Shown in pieces: positions 24,141 to 33,854 of a DNA stretch of 64,000 nt. Under the pieces are notes generated by a model, which saw only the letters and a program-made list of their open reading frames with translations, had not been told where the DNA came from and did no database searches. The position numbers and the translations under genes are program-made. Positions within the stretch are counted from its first letter, which is position 1, and each line of letters begins with the position of its first letter. Source of the stretch: Streptococcus sp. SK643. GTDB taxonomy: Bacteria > Bacillota > Bacilli > Lactobacillales > Streptococcaceae. The stretch lies in NCBI RefSeq assembly GCF_000259505.1, contig NZ_AJMM01000026.1, positions 62,001-126,000 on the forward strand, given 5' to 3'.

Positions 24141-24239
24141 TTATAATTTTGAAAAATAGTAACTTGCTTCTCGCTGCTCCTCAATTGTCCTAATTTGGAC
24201 TTCATTCTCTTGGCTTAACTTGTTTCTTGCTTGAATCAT
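24141..24239 (-). CDS. Possible 32-aa small protein between cysE and the membrane protein
   Basis: ATG at 24239 lies 8 nt behind GAGG and opens 32 codons: MIQARNKLSQENEVQIRTIE, then EQREASYYFSKL. The composition is charged and helical, like a real peptide. It begins 12 nt behind the cysE stop in the same direction. It could also be a leftover of a longer gene. No family known. Confidence 0.35.
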   Translation of the reverse strand: MIQARNKLSQENEVQIRTIEEQREASYYFSKL

Positions 24240-24250
24240 ATAGCCATCCT

Positions 24251-24868
24251 CTACAACCCAGACGATCTGTGACTGGCTTCTTTAGCCTGCTCAAGTTTAT
24301 TAACGTAGTACTCTCGTCTTTCTTCAACTTCATGAATCGTTGGCTCATCCTTCTGTCCATGAACTCGGACGATCTTAGCAGGAATTCCAACCACTGTCAC
24401 ATCACTTGGAACATCTGCAACAACTACTGCTGCTGCACCGACTTTGGCATTTTCACCGATTTCAACGGGTCCAATGACTTGGGCATGAGCGGATATAAGC
24501 GCTCCTTTGCGAACGGTAGGATGGCGTTTGCCACAGTCTTTCCCTGTTCCCCCAAGAGTCACTCCATGATAAAGGAGAACACCTTTTTCAACAATCGCTG
24601 TCTCCCCAATCACCAAACCAGAGCCATGGTCGATAAAGACCCCTGAATCGATCTGGGCACCTGGATGAATCTCAATCTGAGTCCAAAAGCGCCAAAACTG
24701 ACTGTGCATACGAGCCAGGAGTTTGAAGCCATGCTTCCATAGAAAATGCGAGAGACGGTGGGCCGCCAAGGCCTTGACACCTGGATAAGTCAGCAAAACC
24801 TCCAAAGTGGTGCGGGCCGCTGGATCATTTTCTTTTACGATATCAATGGTTTCGCGCCACCATCCCAT
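24251..24868 (-). CDS. cysE: Serine O-acetyltransferase
   Basis: CysE makes O-acetylserine for cysteine synthesis. The 205-aa protein has the N-terminal helical part (MGWWRETIDIVKENDPAART) and the left-handed beta-helix with hexapeptide repeats: IEIHPGAQIDSGVFIDHGSG, GVLLYHGVTLGGTGKDCGKR. Catalytic His residues are present. It is about 15 nt downstream of pnp and probably cotranscribed. RBS AAAGGAG. Confidence 0.95.
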   Translation of the reverse strand: MGWWRETIDIVKENDPAARTTLEVLLTYPGVKALAAHRLSHFLWKHGFKLLARMHSQFWRFWTQIEIHPGAQIDSGVFIDHGSGLVIGETAIVEKGVLLYHGVTLGGTGKDCGKRHPTVRKGALISAHAQVIGPVEIGENAKVGAAAVVVADVPSDVTVVGIPAKIVRVHGQKDEPTIHEVEERREYYVNKLEQAKEASHRSSGL

Positions 24869-24883
24869 ACATTTCTCCTTTTC

Positions 24884-27097
24884 TTATTCTAAATCTTTTG
24901 GTGTTTCTGTAAATTCTTTCTTAGGTTTGTGATCCTTGTGATGACGTGGGCGATGAGGACGCTCTGATTTTTCACCTTTTTCATCACGTTCAGGTTTTGG
25001 TGGACGAGGAAGAAGGGCTTTCATAGAAGCATCCACACGTCCTTTTTCATCAATTTTGATAACCTTAACATCAACTTCATCCCCGATTGCTACCAAGTCT
25101 TCGACATTATTGGTACGCGTCCATGCCATCTCAGAGATATGAACAAGAGCATCTGTCTTGTCAAAGAGGTTGACAAAGGCACCAAATTTCTCGATACGAA
25201 CGACTTTAGCACGGTAAACTTCATCCACTTTAGCTTCACGCACCAAACCAGCAATAATTTCTTTAGCACGGTTAATGGCATCTTGGTCGCTAGAGTAGAT
25301 AGATACATTTCCTTCTTCGTCAATATCAATCTTAACGCCTGTTTCAGCGATAATCTTGTCGATGGTTTCTCCACCCTTACCGATGACAATCTTAATCTTG
25401 TCCACATCAATCTTGATGGTATCAATTTTCGGAGCAGTTGGAGCCAATTCTGGACGAACTTCTGGAATGGTTGCTTCAATCACATCAAGAATTTCAAAAC
25501 GGGCTTTCTTGGCTTGGGCAAGAGCCTCAGTCAAGATTTCTGCAGTAATCCCTTGAATCTTGATATCCATTTGTAGGGCTGTAATCCCGTCACGAGTTCC
25601 TGCAACCTTGAAGTCCATGTCTCCAAAGTGGTCTTCCAAACCTTGGATATCTGTCAAGACTGTATAGTTGTTTCCATCTGAGATGAGACCCATGGCAATC
25701 CCTGCTACTGGCGCCTTGATTGGCACACCACCAGCCATAAGGGCAAGCGTTCCCGCACAGATAGAGGCTTGAGAAGAAGAACCATTTGATTCTAAAACTT
25801 CTGCTACCAAACGGATAGCGTATGGGAATTCCTCCAAGCTTGGCAAGACTTGAGCAAGGGCACGTTCACCAAGAGCCCCGTGACCAATTTCACGACGACC
25901 TGGCGCACCGTAACGACCAGTTTCCCCTACAGAATATTGAGGGAAGTTATAGTGGTGCATAAAGCGTTTCTTGTACTCTGGATCCAAACCATCGATGATT
26001 TGAGTTTCCCCCATCGGAGCCAAGGTCAAGACTGAAAGGGCCTGAGTTTGACCACGAGTGAAGAGACCAGAACCGTGTACACGAGGAAGGAAGTCAACAA
26101 CCGCATCCAAAGGACGGATTTCATCGACCTTACGACCATCAGGGCGAACCTTGTCTTCTGTAATCAAACGACGCACTTCAGCGTGTTCCATTTGTTCCAA
26201 GATTTCAGCAACATCACGCATAATACGGTCAAATTCTTCATGATCTGCATATTTTTCTTCGTAAACAGCAGTTACTTGATCCTTAACTGCTTGTGTTGCA
26301 GCTTCACGAGCCAATTTTTCTTCTACTTGAACCGCTTTTTGGAGGTCGCTGTTGTAGGCTGCGATGATTTCAGCTTGCAAGTCAGCGTCCACATGAAGCA
26401 ATTCTACTTCAGCCTTTTCCTTACCGACTGCTACAACGATTTCTTCTTGGAAGGCAATCAATTCTTTGACTGCTTCGTGCCCTTTAAGAAGGGCTTCCAA
26501 CATGATTTCTTCTGACAATTCTTTAGCACCAGACTCTACCATGTTGATGGCGTGTTTAGTACCAGCTACTGTCAATTCAAGGAAAGATTGCTCTGCTTGT
26601 TCTTGACTTGGGTTGATGATGATTTGGCCATCTACATAGCCCACCTGTACCCCAGCGATTGGTCCGTCAAATGGAATATCTGAAATGGAAAGTGCCAAGG
26701 ATGAACCAAACATAGCAGCCATTGGTGCAGATGCATTTTCATCATAAGAAAGCACGGTGTTGATGACTTGTACTTCATTACGGAATCCTTCCGCAAACAT
26801 AGGACGGATTGGACGGTCAATCAAACGCGCTGTCAAAGTCGCATCCGTTGAAGGACGTCCTTCACGTTTCATAAAGCCACCAGGAAACTTCCCAGCTGCA
26901 TACATTTTTTCTTCGTAGTTGACTTGAAGAGGGAAGAAATCTCCAGTTGCCATTTTCTTAGACATCACGGCAGCAGTCAAGACGGTTGACTCACCGTAAC
27001 GTACAACAACAGAGCCATTTGCCTGCTTAGCAACCTGACCAGTCTCTACAATTAACTCACGACCCGCAAAAGTCGTTTGAAACACTTGTTTTGTCAT
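24884..27097 (-). CDS. pnp: Polynucleotide phosphorylase
   Basis: PNPase degrades RNA 3' to 5' by phosphorolysis and belongs to the RNA degradosome. The 737-aa protein has two RNase PH domains (residues about 10-220 and 310-545, the latter with [10 protein letters not shown] and [20 protein letters not shown]-like motif ending GERAL), a KH domain ([14 protein letters not shown]) and an S1 domain ([20 protein letters not shown]). The frame is open 38 codons further up, but AAAGGGG directly before ATG 27097 marks the start. Its long leader contains structured copy C. Confidence 0.97.
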   Translation of the reverse strand: MTKQVFQTTFAGRELIVETGQVAKQANGSVVVRYGESTVLTAAVMSKKMATGDFFPLQVNYEEKMYAAGKFPGGFMKREGRPSTDATLTARLIDRPIRPMFAEGFRNEVQVINTVLSYDENASAPMAAMFGSSLALSISDIPFDGPIAGVQVGYVDGQIIINPSQEQAEQSFLELTVAGTKHAINMVESGAKELSEEIMLEALLKGHEAVKELIAFQEEIVVAVGKEKAEVELLHVDADLQAEIIAAYNSDLQKAVQVEEKLAREAATQAVKDQVTAVYEEKYADHEEFDRIMRDVAEILEQMEHAEVRRLITEDKVRPDGRKVDEIRPLDAVVDFLPRVHGSGLFTRGQTQALSVLTLAPMGETQIIDGLDPEYKKRFMHHYNFPQYSVGETGRYGAPGRREIGHGALGERALAQVLPSLEEFPYAIRLVAEVLESNGSSSQASICAGTLALMAGGVPIKAPVAGIAMGLISDGNNYTVLTDIQGLEDHFGDMDFKVAGTRDGITALQMDIKIQGITAEILTEALAQAKKARFEILDVIEATIPEVRPELAPTAPKIDTIKIDVDKIKIVIGKGGETIDKIIAETGVKIDIDEEGNVSIYSSDQDAINRAKEIIAGLVREAKVDEVYRAKVVRIEKFGAFVNLFDKTDALVHISEMAWTRTNNVEDLVAIGDEVDVKVIKIDEKGRVDASMKALLPRPPKPERDEKGEKSERPHRPRHHKDHKPKKEFTETPKDLE

Positions 27098-27154
27098 TTT
27101 TAACCCCTTTGGATTGATAATATTATACGTCTTGCCTACAAAAATCAGGATACA

Positions 27155-27250
27155 AAGGGCGTGAAGAATCCCGTATGAAAATAGGAGATTGACGCAGTGT
27201 GCGATGCACACTAGGAAATCTATCTATTTCACTAGGGATTTAGCCCGTGT
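27155..27250 (+). ncRNA. Structured dispersed element, copy C (pnp leader, antisense orientation)
   Basis: This copy lies in opposite orientation to copies A and B, within the pnp 5' untranslated region. P1 is GGGC/GCCC (27157-27160 with 27243-27246). P2 is AATCCC/GGGATT (27167-27172 with 27235-27240). P3 is GTGTGC-GAT-GCACAC (27197-27211). Compared with copy A, P3 has a U-A to G-C exchange and P2 gained a C and a G together. The inverted-repeat character means a hairpin can also form on the minus-strand pnp transcript. Confidence 0.6.
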
Positions 27251-27416
27251 TCAACTATTTAGGTACTTTGAAAAGTTTAAAAATATTATTCTTTAGTATT
27301 TTTCCTTTTTATAGCAGATTTGAATAGTTAAAAATCTGTTTATACCCTCATCTTTGTATCAAGTACGTACAGAGTCTATTTTATCATATTTTTCTTAAAA
27401 AGTGCGGTCTTTACCA
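27251..27416. other. Upstream part of the pnp leader and promoter region
   Basis: The minus strand carries TAAAAT (27378-27383) as a possible -10, without a clear -35. A hairpin CAGATTT/AAATCTG (27315-27338) follows in the transcript. No open frame with a ribosome binding site is visible. PNPase mRNA is autoregulated through a leader stem in enterobacteria; whether these stems do that here is unknown. Confidence 0.35.
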
Positions 27417-27418
27417 TT

Positions 27419-27456
27419 AAAAAGGAACCATTCCCCTCACCTGAGAAGAATGGTTT
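27419..27456 (-). terminator. metF terminator
   Basis: The minus strand reads AACCATTC...GAATGGTT followed by CCTTTTTAA, about 10 nt behind the metF stop. Confidence 0.7.
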
Positions 27457-27464
27457 ACTTTTTA

Positions 27465-28331
27465 TTATCCTAGAGACTGATGATTAAACAAGGCATGGGT
27501 TGCTTGGTGGATGTATTTTGCTGTTTCTGCATTGTTCATGGTGTAGAGATGCACACCTGCAACATCCTGAGTTACCAAGTCCACGATTTGGTCCACTGCA
27601 TAGGCAAGTCCTGCTGCTCTGAGCGACTCAGGGTCATGCTCATACTTGTCTAAGATAGCTTTAAATTTGCGTGGAAGATGGATATTCTCACAAGTCTTCA
27701 AGAGGCGGAGAGCCTGATTTCGATTCAGAATTGGCATAATCCCTGCATGAATAGGAACATCAATCCCAGCCAAGATACACTTATCTTGAAAATCATAGAA
27801 GCGCTCATTGTCAAAGAAAAGCTGAGTCACGAGGCTCGAACAACCTGCATCTACTTTCTTCTTAAGATTTTGAATATCTGAAATCTGATTTGGTGAATCT
27901 GGATGCCCTTCTGGATAGCAAGCGCCAACAATATCAAAGTGAGGGGCTTGTTCCTTGATGAACTCGATCAAGTCAGTTGCGTAGTGGAAATCCTTTTGTG
28001 GTTCCACATCAGGGATAATATCCCCACGAAGAGCCAAGATTTTCTGCACCCCAACCTTGTCCAAATCAGAAATGGTTTCAGCAACCTTGTCCTTAGTTAA
28101 ATAGATAGCTGGCAAGTGAGCAATAGTCGGAATCGCCAAGTCATTTTGGATAAAGTCAGCCAAACGAACCGTCGTTTCCTTGATATTAAATTTATTATTG
28201 CTGGCAGTCACACTGATAAAGTGGGGAGCCAACTCCTGCATATCTTGAAGAGCAGAAATAATGTTATCATTACCCACGGCTGGGTTTGGAGGGAACACTT
28301 CAAATGAGAGTGACGGTGTTTGGCGTGACAT
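27465..28331 (-). CDS. metF: Methylenetetrahydrofolate reductase
   Basis: MetF reduces 5,10-methylene-THF to 5-methyl-THF, the methyl donor for MetE. The 288-aa TIM-barrel flavoprotein has SLSFEVFPP at the N-terminus, ISVTASNNKFN, ILALRGDIIPD, GACYPEGHPDSPNQISDIQN-type motif (GACYPEGHPDS), and LVTQLFFDNERFYDF. It lies 100 nt behind metE in the same direction; the gap shows no terminator, so the two form the metEF operon. Confidence 0.95.
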   Translation of the reverse strand: MSRQTPSLSFEVFPPNPAVGNDNIISALQDMQELAPHFISVTASNNKFNIKETTVRLADFIQNDLAIPTIAHLPAIYLTKDKVAETISDLDKVGVQKILALRGDIIPDVEPQKDFHYATDLIEFIKEQAPHFDIVGACYPEGHPDSPNQISDIQNLKKKVDAGCSSLVTQLFFDNERFYDFQDKCILAGIDVPIHAGIMPILNRNQALRLLKTCENIHLPRKFKAILDKYEHDPESLRAAGLAYAVDQIVDLVTQDVAGVHLYTMNNAETAKYIHQATHALFNHQSLG

Positions 28332-28432
28332 AGTCCTTATCCTTTTCTAGTTGATTTTTAGTTAGCTGGACTCTTAGAATCCAAGTGAAACAGGCAGATT
28401 GTCCAAACAGTGCTTCTAGAGAAATCCTTATC

Positions 28433-30682
28433 TTACAATTTCTCACGCGCAGCTTTCGCTGCTTCCACAAGGCGGATCAAGCTTTCTTTTGTTTCTGGAA
28501 TACCACGTGTTTTCAAACCACAGTCAGGGTTGATCCAAACTTTCTTGCTTGGCACTTTAGCAAGGATAGCTTCGATTGTATGGTCGATTTCGCCTTCATT
28601 TGGCACACGAGGTGAGTGGATATCGTAAACCCCTGGTCCCACTTCTGTTTGGAAGTTTTTCGCTTTGAGTTCGTCCAAGATTTCAAGGTTTGAACGGCTA
28701 GCTTCAAAGGAAATAACATCTGCATCCATGTTATCGATAGCTGGGATGATATCTGTAAATTCTGAGTAACACATGTGAGTGTGGATTTGTGTATCTGGCG
28801 CTACTGTTGAGTGTACCAAACGGAAGGCAGGAATTGCCCAGTCAAGGTAATCTTCGTACCAGTCACTACGACGGAGTGGCAATTTCTCACGAAGAGCAGC
28901 CTCATCGATTTGGATGATTTTCACACCAGCAGCTTCAAGGTCAAGTACTTCATCCTTGATGGCAAGGGCGATTTGAAGAGTAGAATCCTTGATAGAGATG
29001 TCTTCACGAGGGAATGACCAGTTGAGGATGGTAACAGGTCCAGTCAACATACCTTTAACAGGTTTGTTTGTACGGCTTTGTGCATAGCTAGACCATTTAA
29101 CAGTGATAGGGTTAAGACGAGTTACATCACCCCAAATGATTGGTGGTTTCACCCCACGCATACCGTATGATTGTACCCAACCATTTTTAGAGAAGAGGTA
29201 ACCTGACAAGTTTTGACCGAAGTACTCAACCATGTCATTACGCTCAAATTCACCGTGAACAAGGACATCAAAGTCGATATCTTCTTGCCATTTGATCCAT
29301 TCATCAATAGTTTCAGCAAGAAAAGCGTCGTACTCTTCTTGAGACAATTCACCTTTACGGTAAGCCAAACGTTTAGCACGAACTTCTTTAGTTTGAGGGA
29401 ATGAACCGATAGTTGTTGTTGGAAGAGCTGGAAGTTTGAAAGCTTCTTCTTGGATAGCTTCACGTTCTGCAAAGGCTGGCAAACGAGTGTAGTCTGCATC
29501 AGTCAAACCAGCGATACGCGCACGAAGTTCCGCATTTTCACCAACACGCTCAGTCGCAAAGAGTTCTTTGTTAGCTGCAAGTGCTTCTTCACCTTGACCA
29601 TTGCGGATAGCATCCAAATCACGAATCTCATCCAATTTTTCAACTGCAAAAGCAAAGTGGTTCAAGATAGCTGGTTCAAATTCTTCATTAGCAGTTGTAA
29701 ATGGCACATGAAGAAGTGAGCATGAGCTAGTCAAAACGATGTTTTCAGCTGGAATTTGCTCAAGAATAGCTAAGCTCTTTTCATAGTTGTTGCGCCAGAT
29801 GTTTTTACCATTGACAATACCTGCATAAAGAGTCTTGTCAGCTGGGAAACCACCTTTAACGAGTTCAAGAGTTTTCTTACCTTCAACGAAGTCAAGACCG
29901 ATAGCATCTACTGGCAAGTTTACAAGGTCAGCATAAACGTCACGAACATCTCCGAAGTAAGTTTGAAGCAAGACTTCAAGACCTTTCTTATCAGCCAAAA
30001 GTTTGTTGTAGAGGTTCAAGAAGAGAGCTTTTTCTTCAGCTGTCAAGTCTTTTACAAGAGCCGCTTCATCCAATTGGATGCGAGTCGCACCAAGTTCAGC
30101 CAATTTTGCAAAAACTTCTTGGTAAGCAGCAGCTAAGCTGTCTACGAAGTCTTCTGCTTTTACACCTTCTTCAAAATCTGACAATTGAAGGAAAGTGAAT
30201 GGACCTACAAGAACTGGGCGAGTATTCAATCCAAGTTCTTTTGCTTCTTGGAACTCATCGAAAATCTTGTGACCTGCAAGTTTGACTTGAGTGTCTTTTT
30301 CAAATTTAGGAACGATGTAGTGGTAGTTAGTGTTGAACCATTTCTTCATTGGAAGGGCGCGAACGTCCCCTTTTTCTCCTTGGTAACCACGACCCAAAGC
30401 GAAGTAGCGCTCAAGGTCAGACAAGTCCAAGTTTTGAACGGAAGCAGGTACCACGTTGAAAAGGAAAGCTGCATCTAGGAAGTTGTCATAGTGAGAAAAG
30501 TCATTTGATGGGATTTCAGTGATGCCTTTTTCTTTGACGATGTTCCAGTGTTTAGCACGCAAGTCTTTTGCTGCTGCCAAGAGTTCTTCTTCTGAGATTT
30601 CTTTTCTAAAGTATTTTTCAGTTGTAAATTTTAATTCGCGGAATTCTCCCAAACGAGGGAAACCGATGATTGTAGTTGACAT
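28433..30682 (-). CDS. metE: Cobalamin-independent methionine synthase
   Basis: MetE transfers the methyl group of 5-methyl-THF-polyglutamate to homocysteine. The 749-aa protein is full length, with two barrels: N-terminal [20 protein letters not shown] and C-terminal zinc ligands THMCYSEF, and [10 protein letters not shown]. The frame is open 48 codons upstream, but TTGGAGGA lies 7-8 nt before ATG 30682. Controlled by the MET-box palindrome at 30763-30783. Confidence 0.97.
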   Translation of the reverse strand: MSTTIIGFPRLGEFRELKFTTEKYFRKEISEEELLAAAKDLRAKHWNIVKEKGITEIPSNDFSHYDNFLDAAFLFNVVPASVQNLDLSDLERYFALGRGYQGEKGDVRALPMKKWFNTNYHYIVPKFEKDTQVKLAGHKIFDEFQEAKELGLNTRPVLVGPFTFLQLSDFEEGVKAEDFVDSLAAAYQEVFAKLAELGATRIQLDEAALVKDLTAEEKALFLNLYNKLLADKKGLEVLLQTYFGDVRDVYADLVNLPVDAIGLDFVEGKKTLELVKGGFPADKTLYAGIVNGKNIWRNNYEKSLAILEQIPAENIVLTSSCSLLHVPFTTANEEFEPAILNHFAFAVEKLDEIRDLDAIRNGQGEEALAANKELFATERVGENAELRARIAGLTDADYTRLPAFAEREAIQEEAFKLPALPTTTIGSFPQTKEVRAKRLAYRKGELSQEEYDAFLAETIDEWIKWQEDIDFDVLVHGEFERNDMVEYFGQNLSGYLFSKNGWVQSYGMRGVKPPIIWGDVTRLNPITVKWSSYAQSRTNKPVKGMLTGPVTILNWSFPREDISIKDSTLQIALAIKDEVLDLEAAGVKIIQIDEAALREKLPLRRSDWYEDYLDWAIPAFRLVHSTVAPDTQIHTHMCYSEFTDIIPAIDNMDADVISFEASRSNLEILDELKAKNFQTEVGPGVYDIHSPRVPNEGEIDHTIEAILAKVPSKKVWINPDCGLKTRGIPETKESLIRLVEAAKAAREKL

Positions 30683-30762
30683 GATGTGTCCTCCAAAATT
30701 TGTTGTTGAAACTATCTTAACAGAAAAGAAAGCGTCTGTATAATTGTAAAAAATTAGGCTTT

Positions 30763-30783
30763 GATATAGTTTGAAACTATATC
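30763..30783. promoter_or_regulatory. MET-box palindrome upstream of metE
   Basis: GATATAGTTT-G-AAACTATATC is a perfect 21-bp palindrome. It contains TATAGTTTGAAACTATA, the motif bound by the LysR-type regulator MtaR/MetR in streptococci (established knowledge from comparative genomics). It lies about 80 nt before the metE start. Confidence 0.85.
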
Positions 30784-30795
30784 TCTGTTTTAAAC

Positions 30796-30829
30796 AAAAG
30801 AAAAAGACCTGAGATAAATGCCTCAAATC
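30796..30829 (-). terminator. Terminator of the Pyr_excise/DUF1722 unit
   Basis: The minus strand reads GATTTGAG...CTCAGGTC followed by TTTTTCTTTT, an 8-bp stem with two G-U pairs, about 100 nt behind the stop. Confidence 0.6.
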
Positions 30830-30926
30830 CTTTGTGTAGCTTGTTTTATAGCTTTATTTCAGTTAGACGGTTCAAATGCGTTATTAGTAATTCTTATAAG
30901 TGACTATGAATTGTTATTAGAAAAGA

Positions 30927-31289
30927 CTATAGGTTGATTCCCTTCTCTCGGAGATTGTCCAGGCACTCCTTATAGTAAGCATCGTCATATTCGCTGTAAA
31001 TAGGACTAGTCAACTTTTCCTCTGATAAGCCTTGATAAGGAAGACAGGTCTTACCACGGTAATTCTTGTCCATCCACTCTGGACTGACATTATAGCCACG
31101 GTCAGCCATTTCCTCCATGATCAAACGATGATAGGCATAGAGACGATAGGGCGAGTGGGTAAAGACATAGTCCACCGTCGCATGCTTTCTGCCCCAGCCA
31201 TTGCCACGTAGGGCGCAACACTCTCGATGTTGCCCCAAGAGTTGAGGACGAGGAAGCTGTGAAATCAACGCCTCATGCCAAAGTCTCAT
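30927..31289 (-). CDS. Pyrimidine dimer DNA glycosylase-like protein (Pyr_excise / TIGR02328)
   Basis: The 120-aa protein begins MRLWHEALISQLPRPQLLGQ followed by HRECCALRGNGWGRKHATVDY. This matches the family of T4 endonuclease V-like proteins (PF03013). T4 endonuclease V removes UV-induced thymine dimers; activity of this branch is not established to my knowledge. The start overlaps the end of the DUF1722 gene by 17 nt, so translation is coupled. Confidence 0.8.
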   Translation of the reverse strand: MRLWHEALISQLPRPQLLGQHRECCALRGNGWGRKHATVDYVFTHSPYRLYAYHRLIMEEMADRGYNVSPEWMDKNYRGKTCLPYQGLSEEKLTSPIYSEYDDAYYKECLDNLREKGINL

Positions 31290-31677
31290 GGGAATCTCCT
31301 TTCAGTAACGTTGAATGTTGCAAATAGGTATTTGGATAGCGTTCAAGCAAATCTCGGGTTTTAGCAATCACATCTTCCTTGGAAACCTGACCAAAGCGGT
31401 AGCGATCAAGCAAGAGCATATAGTCCTTGCGCTCAGCATCTGTCGCTTTCTTTTTGAAATAACCCCAAATATGCTGAAAAGCATTGCAAACCTGACCCCT
31501 GTGTTCTGGAATCTTACAGGCACGGTCAATCATCTCCTGAACATGAGTCACTTCCACCTCTTCATTCTTGAGATACTGACGAATCTCATTGTAAATATTG
31601 CTAGAATGACTCAAGACTAGGTATTTGTTTTGAGCCCAGAGTTGCTGACAAAGGGCACGTTGGTTGTTATTTCCCAT
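31273..31677 (-). CDS. DUF1722 (YbgA family) protein
   Basis: The 134-aa protein has the DUF1722 pattern LWAQNKYLVLSHSSNIYNEI, NAFQHIWGYFKKKATDAER, and LDRYRFGQVSKEDVIA. In other bacteria the domain is fused to or neighbours photolyase or DUF523 genes. That context, and the overlap here with a Pyr_excise protein, suggests a DNA-repair link. RBS AAGGAG. Function is unproven. Confidence 0.82.
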   Translation of the reverse strand: MGNNNQRALCQQLWAQNKYLVLSHSSNIYNEIRQYLKNEEVEVTHVQEMIDRACKIPEHRGQVCNAFQHIWGYFKKKATDAERKDYMLLLDRYRFGQVSKEDVIAKTRDLLERYPNTYLQHSTLLKGDSHETLA

Positions 31678-31907
31678 ACTTCTCCTTACTTTCTATCCGT
31701 TTCCAGGAAATATGGAAACAAAGTTGTATTTTAATCTCTTTCAAAAAATGTATTATTATTTTTATTTTATCATATTTCAAGAAAAACCACTCGAACTAAG
31801 GAGGACGAGTGGGAGCGAAATTTAACACGAAAAAAAGGTTCAAGCATGAAGGATATTACTAAAAGGAGAACATACTAACCAATTATCCTTTAAAACTCAT
31901 AGATTGC

Positions 31908-33752
31908 CTACCAGTATTCCCTATCTATTTTTTCCTCGAATGTAAATCCTTTAGCTTCCAATTGCTCAAGTTGCGGCTGAATCTTTTCAATGATAGACCT
32001 ATTCTTTTTCATTTTATCTTGATTTTCACCCATCATAAGAAAATATTTTTTATTTCTAGGAACAACATCAAAACAGTAGTAACCCAATCCATTTGAAAGA
32101 ATTCCTTGAAATTCCCAAAATACTAAGAACTCTCTGCCTCCAAACTGCTCCATGGCATCCCAGATACTTCTATCCCAACTTTCAAATTCATTAAATTTTT
32201 CAATTGAACTAAGATAGGTCAAGAGAAAGAAATCTTTTCGTCTTAGCTTAGCGAAATTTTCATTATTAATTTCTAAGTTTGAATAGTGACGTCCCAAATC
32301 ATAGAAGGTCAGTACTCTATGTTTTTCCATAAAATAAAGAATCTCAGATTGGTCTAAACCTTCTTTTCTCAGAATACTTTCCCAGAAATTCACAATCCTA
32401 CCTATTATTTCCTTACTTAAAGGACTATTCCTCTCATATCGGGGAATTTCTTCATTTAACTTTTCTCCGACAATATAGTCCATTGCAGGGCTATTATAAG
32501 ATTTCAGAGATTCCTGTATAGTCATACGTAGTAGTTTAGCTTTCTGATTTTCAGAAAAAGATTTATATTCACTTGAAAGATATTGATAAAAATCTGTGTT
32601 GTAATTTGCCTCTTTTAACTCTCTTGATAACTCATCACCACTTATTTCAAGTAATGTATCAAATTCCTCTTTTGTACGATTTAGAGATTCTTCATAGAGG
32701 AAATAGGCTAATCTATTCTTCTTATAGCTCGGTGGATATTGGTTAAAATCTGACTGCTGAATATCGCACAATATTTCTTGTATGCTTCGCCCAAACTTGA
32801 ACATCCCTGTAAAACTAGTTTTTTCATCATCCTTAGCTTTTATTTCTTCATTCTTTAATAGTTTTTGGTATAATTCAGGATAAAAAAGATACGCATAGAT
32901 AATCCAAAGTTGCTGTTCCTCTTGGACATGTCCCAACTTACCCCTTGAAAAAAATTCTTGATTAACATAATCATTAAAATGATTGCGATCTCGCAAGTTT
33001 CTGTTTTCAAAGCTAAACCTTCTCCAAAAATCATCTGACAAGCTCATATTGAGTTTCTTACTTAACAACTCAAAATAATCTTGCCAAATATTTGATGGGT
33101 GAAGAACAAATGGTAGTTCTATCCGTCTATCAATAATTTTTGAAAGGAAATTATTGTCGTTAAGATGCACTTTCTCAATATCTCCAACAAAAATAATTGG
33201 AAGTTTGCCATTAAGCAAACTAAAAACTTTATAACTCTCCTCTTGTTGGTTGTTAGACATTCGATCAAAATCATCAATAACTAGAACGTTTCGAGTTAAT
33301 GAAAAATACTTAAATGTTAGCAAATAACTGTAAAATCCATCAGATTTGATTTTGAAAAATTGATATATTGCTACTAGTAAGACAATACTACCAACTATTA
33401 ATTTAACACCAAAAAATTCAAAAAAAGAACTTAAACCCAAATCAACTACATTTGTTATTAGAATTGATAATGCTACACATAAAACTATGAAAAATCTTAA
33501 AAATCTATATTTCCACGGATGCAATTTTGAAAAAATGATTTCAATCGTTGAGCGATGATCGGTCAATCTCCAAAAATCGATTATTACTAATTTTTTATGT
33601 GTGTTATTATTAATCTCAGATAGAAATTCTGTTTTTCCTGAACCCCAGTTTCCACTTAGAAAATAGGTTTTATTTTCCTCTAGCAATTTAGCAATATTCT
33701 TAGCGGCAACTGAGGTATCAATATGCCCTAATGTAATAAATCTATCATCCAT
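31908..33752 (-). CDS. KAP family P-loop NTPase with two membrane helices
   Basis: The 614-aa protein has Walker A GNWGSGKT (residues 34-41), two adjacent membrane helices (about 83-102 and 113-133), and Walker B NVLVIDDFDRM (about 155-164). This helix insertion between Walker A and B is the hallmark of KAP NTPases. The C-terminal 400 residues are helical and charged, with no domain I recognise. KAP proteins include PifA of plasmid F, which excludes phage T7, so phage defence is possible. Codon use is more AT-rich than in neighbours and it has its own weak RBS (GGAAG), which suggests transfer. Confidence 0.85.
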   Translation of the reverse strand: MDDRFITLGHIDTSVAAKNIAKLLEENKTYFLSGNWGSGKTEFLSEINNNTHKKLVIIDFWRLTDHRSTIEIIFSKLHPWKYRFLRFFIVLCVALSILITNVVDLGLSSFFEFFGVKLIVGSIVLLVAIYQFFKIKSDGFYSYLLTFKYFSLTRNVLVIDDFDRMSNNQQEESYKVFSLLNGKLPIIFVGDIEKVHLNDNNFLSKIIDRRIELPFVLHPSNIWQDYFELLSKKLNMSLSDDFWRRFSFENRNLRDRNHFNDYVNQEFFSRGKLGHVQEEQQLWIIYAYLFYPELYQKLLKNEEIKAKDDEKTSFTGMFKFGRSIQEILCDIQQSDFNQYPPSYKKNRLAYFLYEESLNRTKEEFDTLLEISGDELSRELKEANYNTDFYQYLSSEYKSFSENQKAKLLRMTIQESLKSYNSPAMDYIVGEKLNEEIPRYERNSPLSKEIIGRIVNFWESILRKEGLDQSEILYFMEKHRVLTFYDLGRHYSNLEINNENFAKLRRKDFFLLTYLSSIEKFNEFESWDRSIWDAMEQFGGREFLVFWEFQGILSNGLGYYCFDVVPRNKKYFLMMGENQDKMKKNRSIIEKIQPQLEQLEAKGFTFEEKIDREYW

Positions 33753-33819
33753 AGTATTTCTTCCAAAAATAAATTATATCCCCTTATACTTTTATAAAAT
33801 TATACCACGAAACCACAAA

Positions 33820-33849
33820 AATTCCCTTAGAAATCCGCTTCTAAGGGGT
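33820..33849 (-). terminator. Terminator-like hairpin before the KAP gene
   Basis: CCCTTAGAA and TTCTAAGGG pair perfectly; on the minus strand AATTTTTG follows. It lies just behind the decayed gene 33855-34178, which it probably once served. Confidence 0.65.
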
Positions 33850-33854
33850 TGTCC

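Noticed and set aside
24884-27211. Long N-terminal extension of PNPase (38 residues)
   Set aside because: The extension is not PNPase-like and AAAGGGG marks the ATG at 27097.
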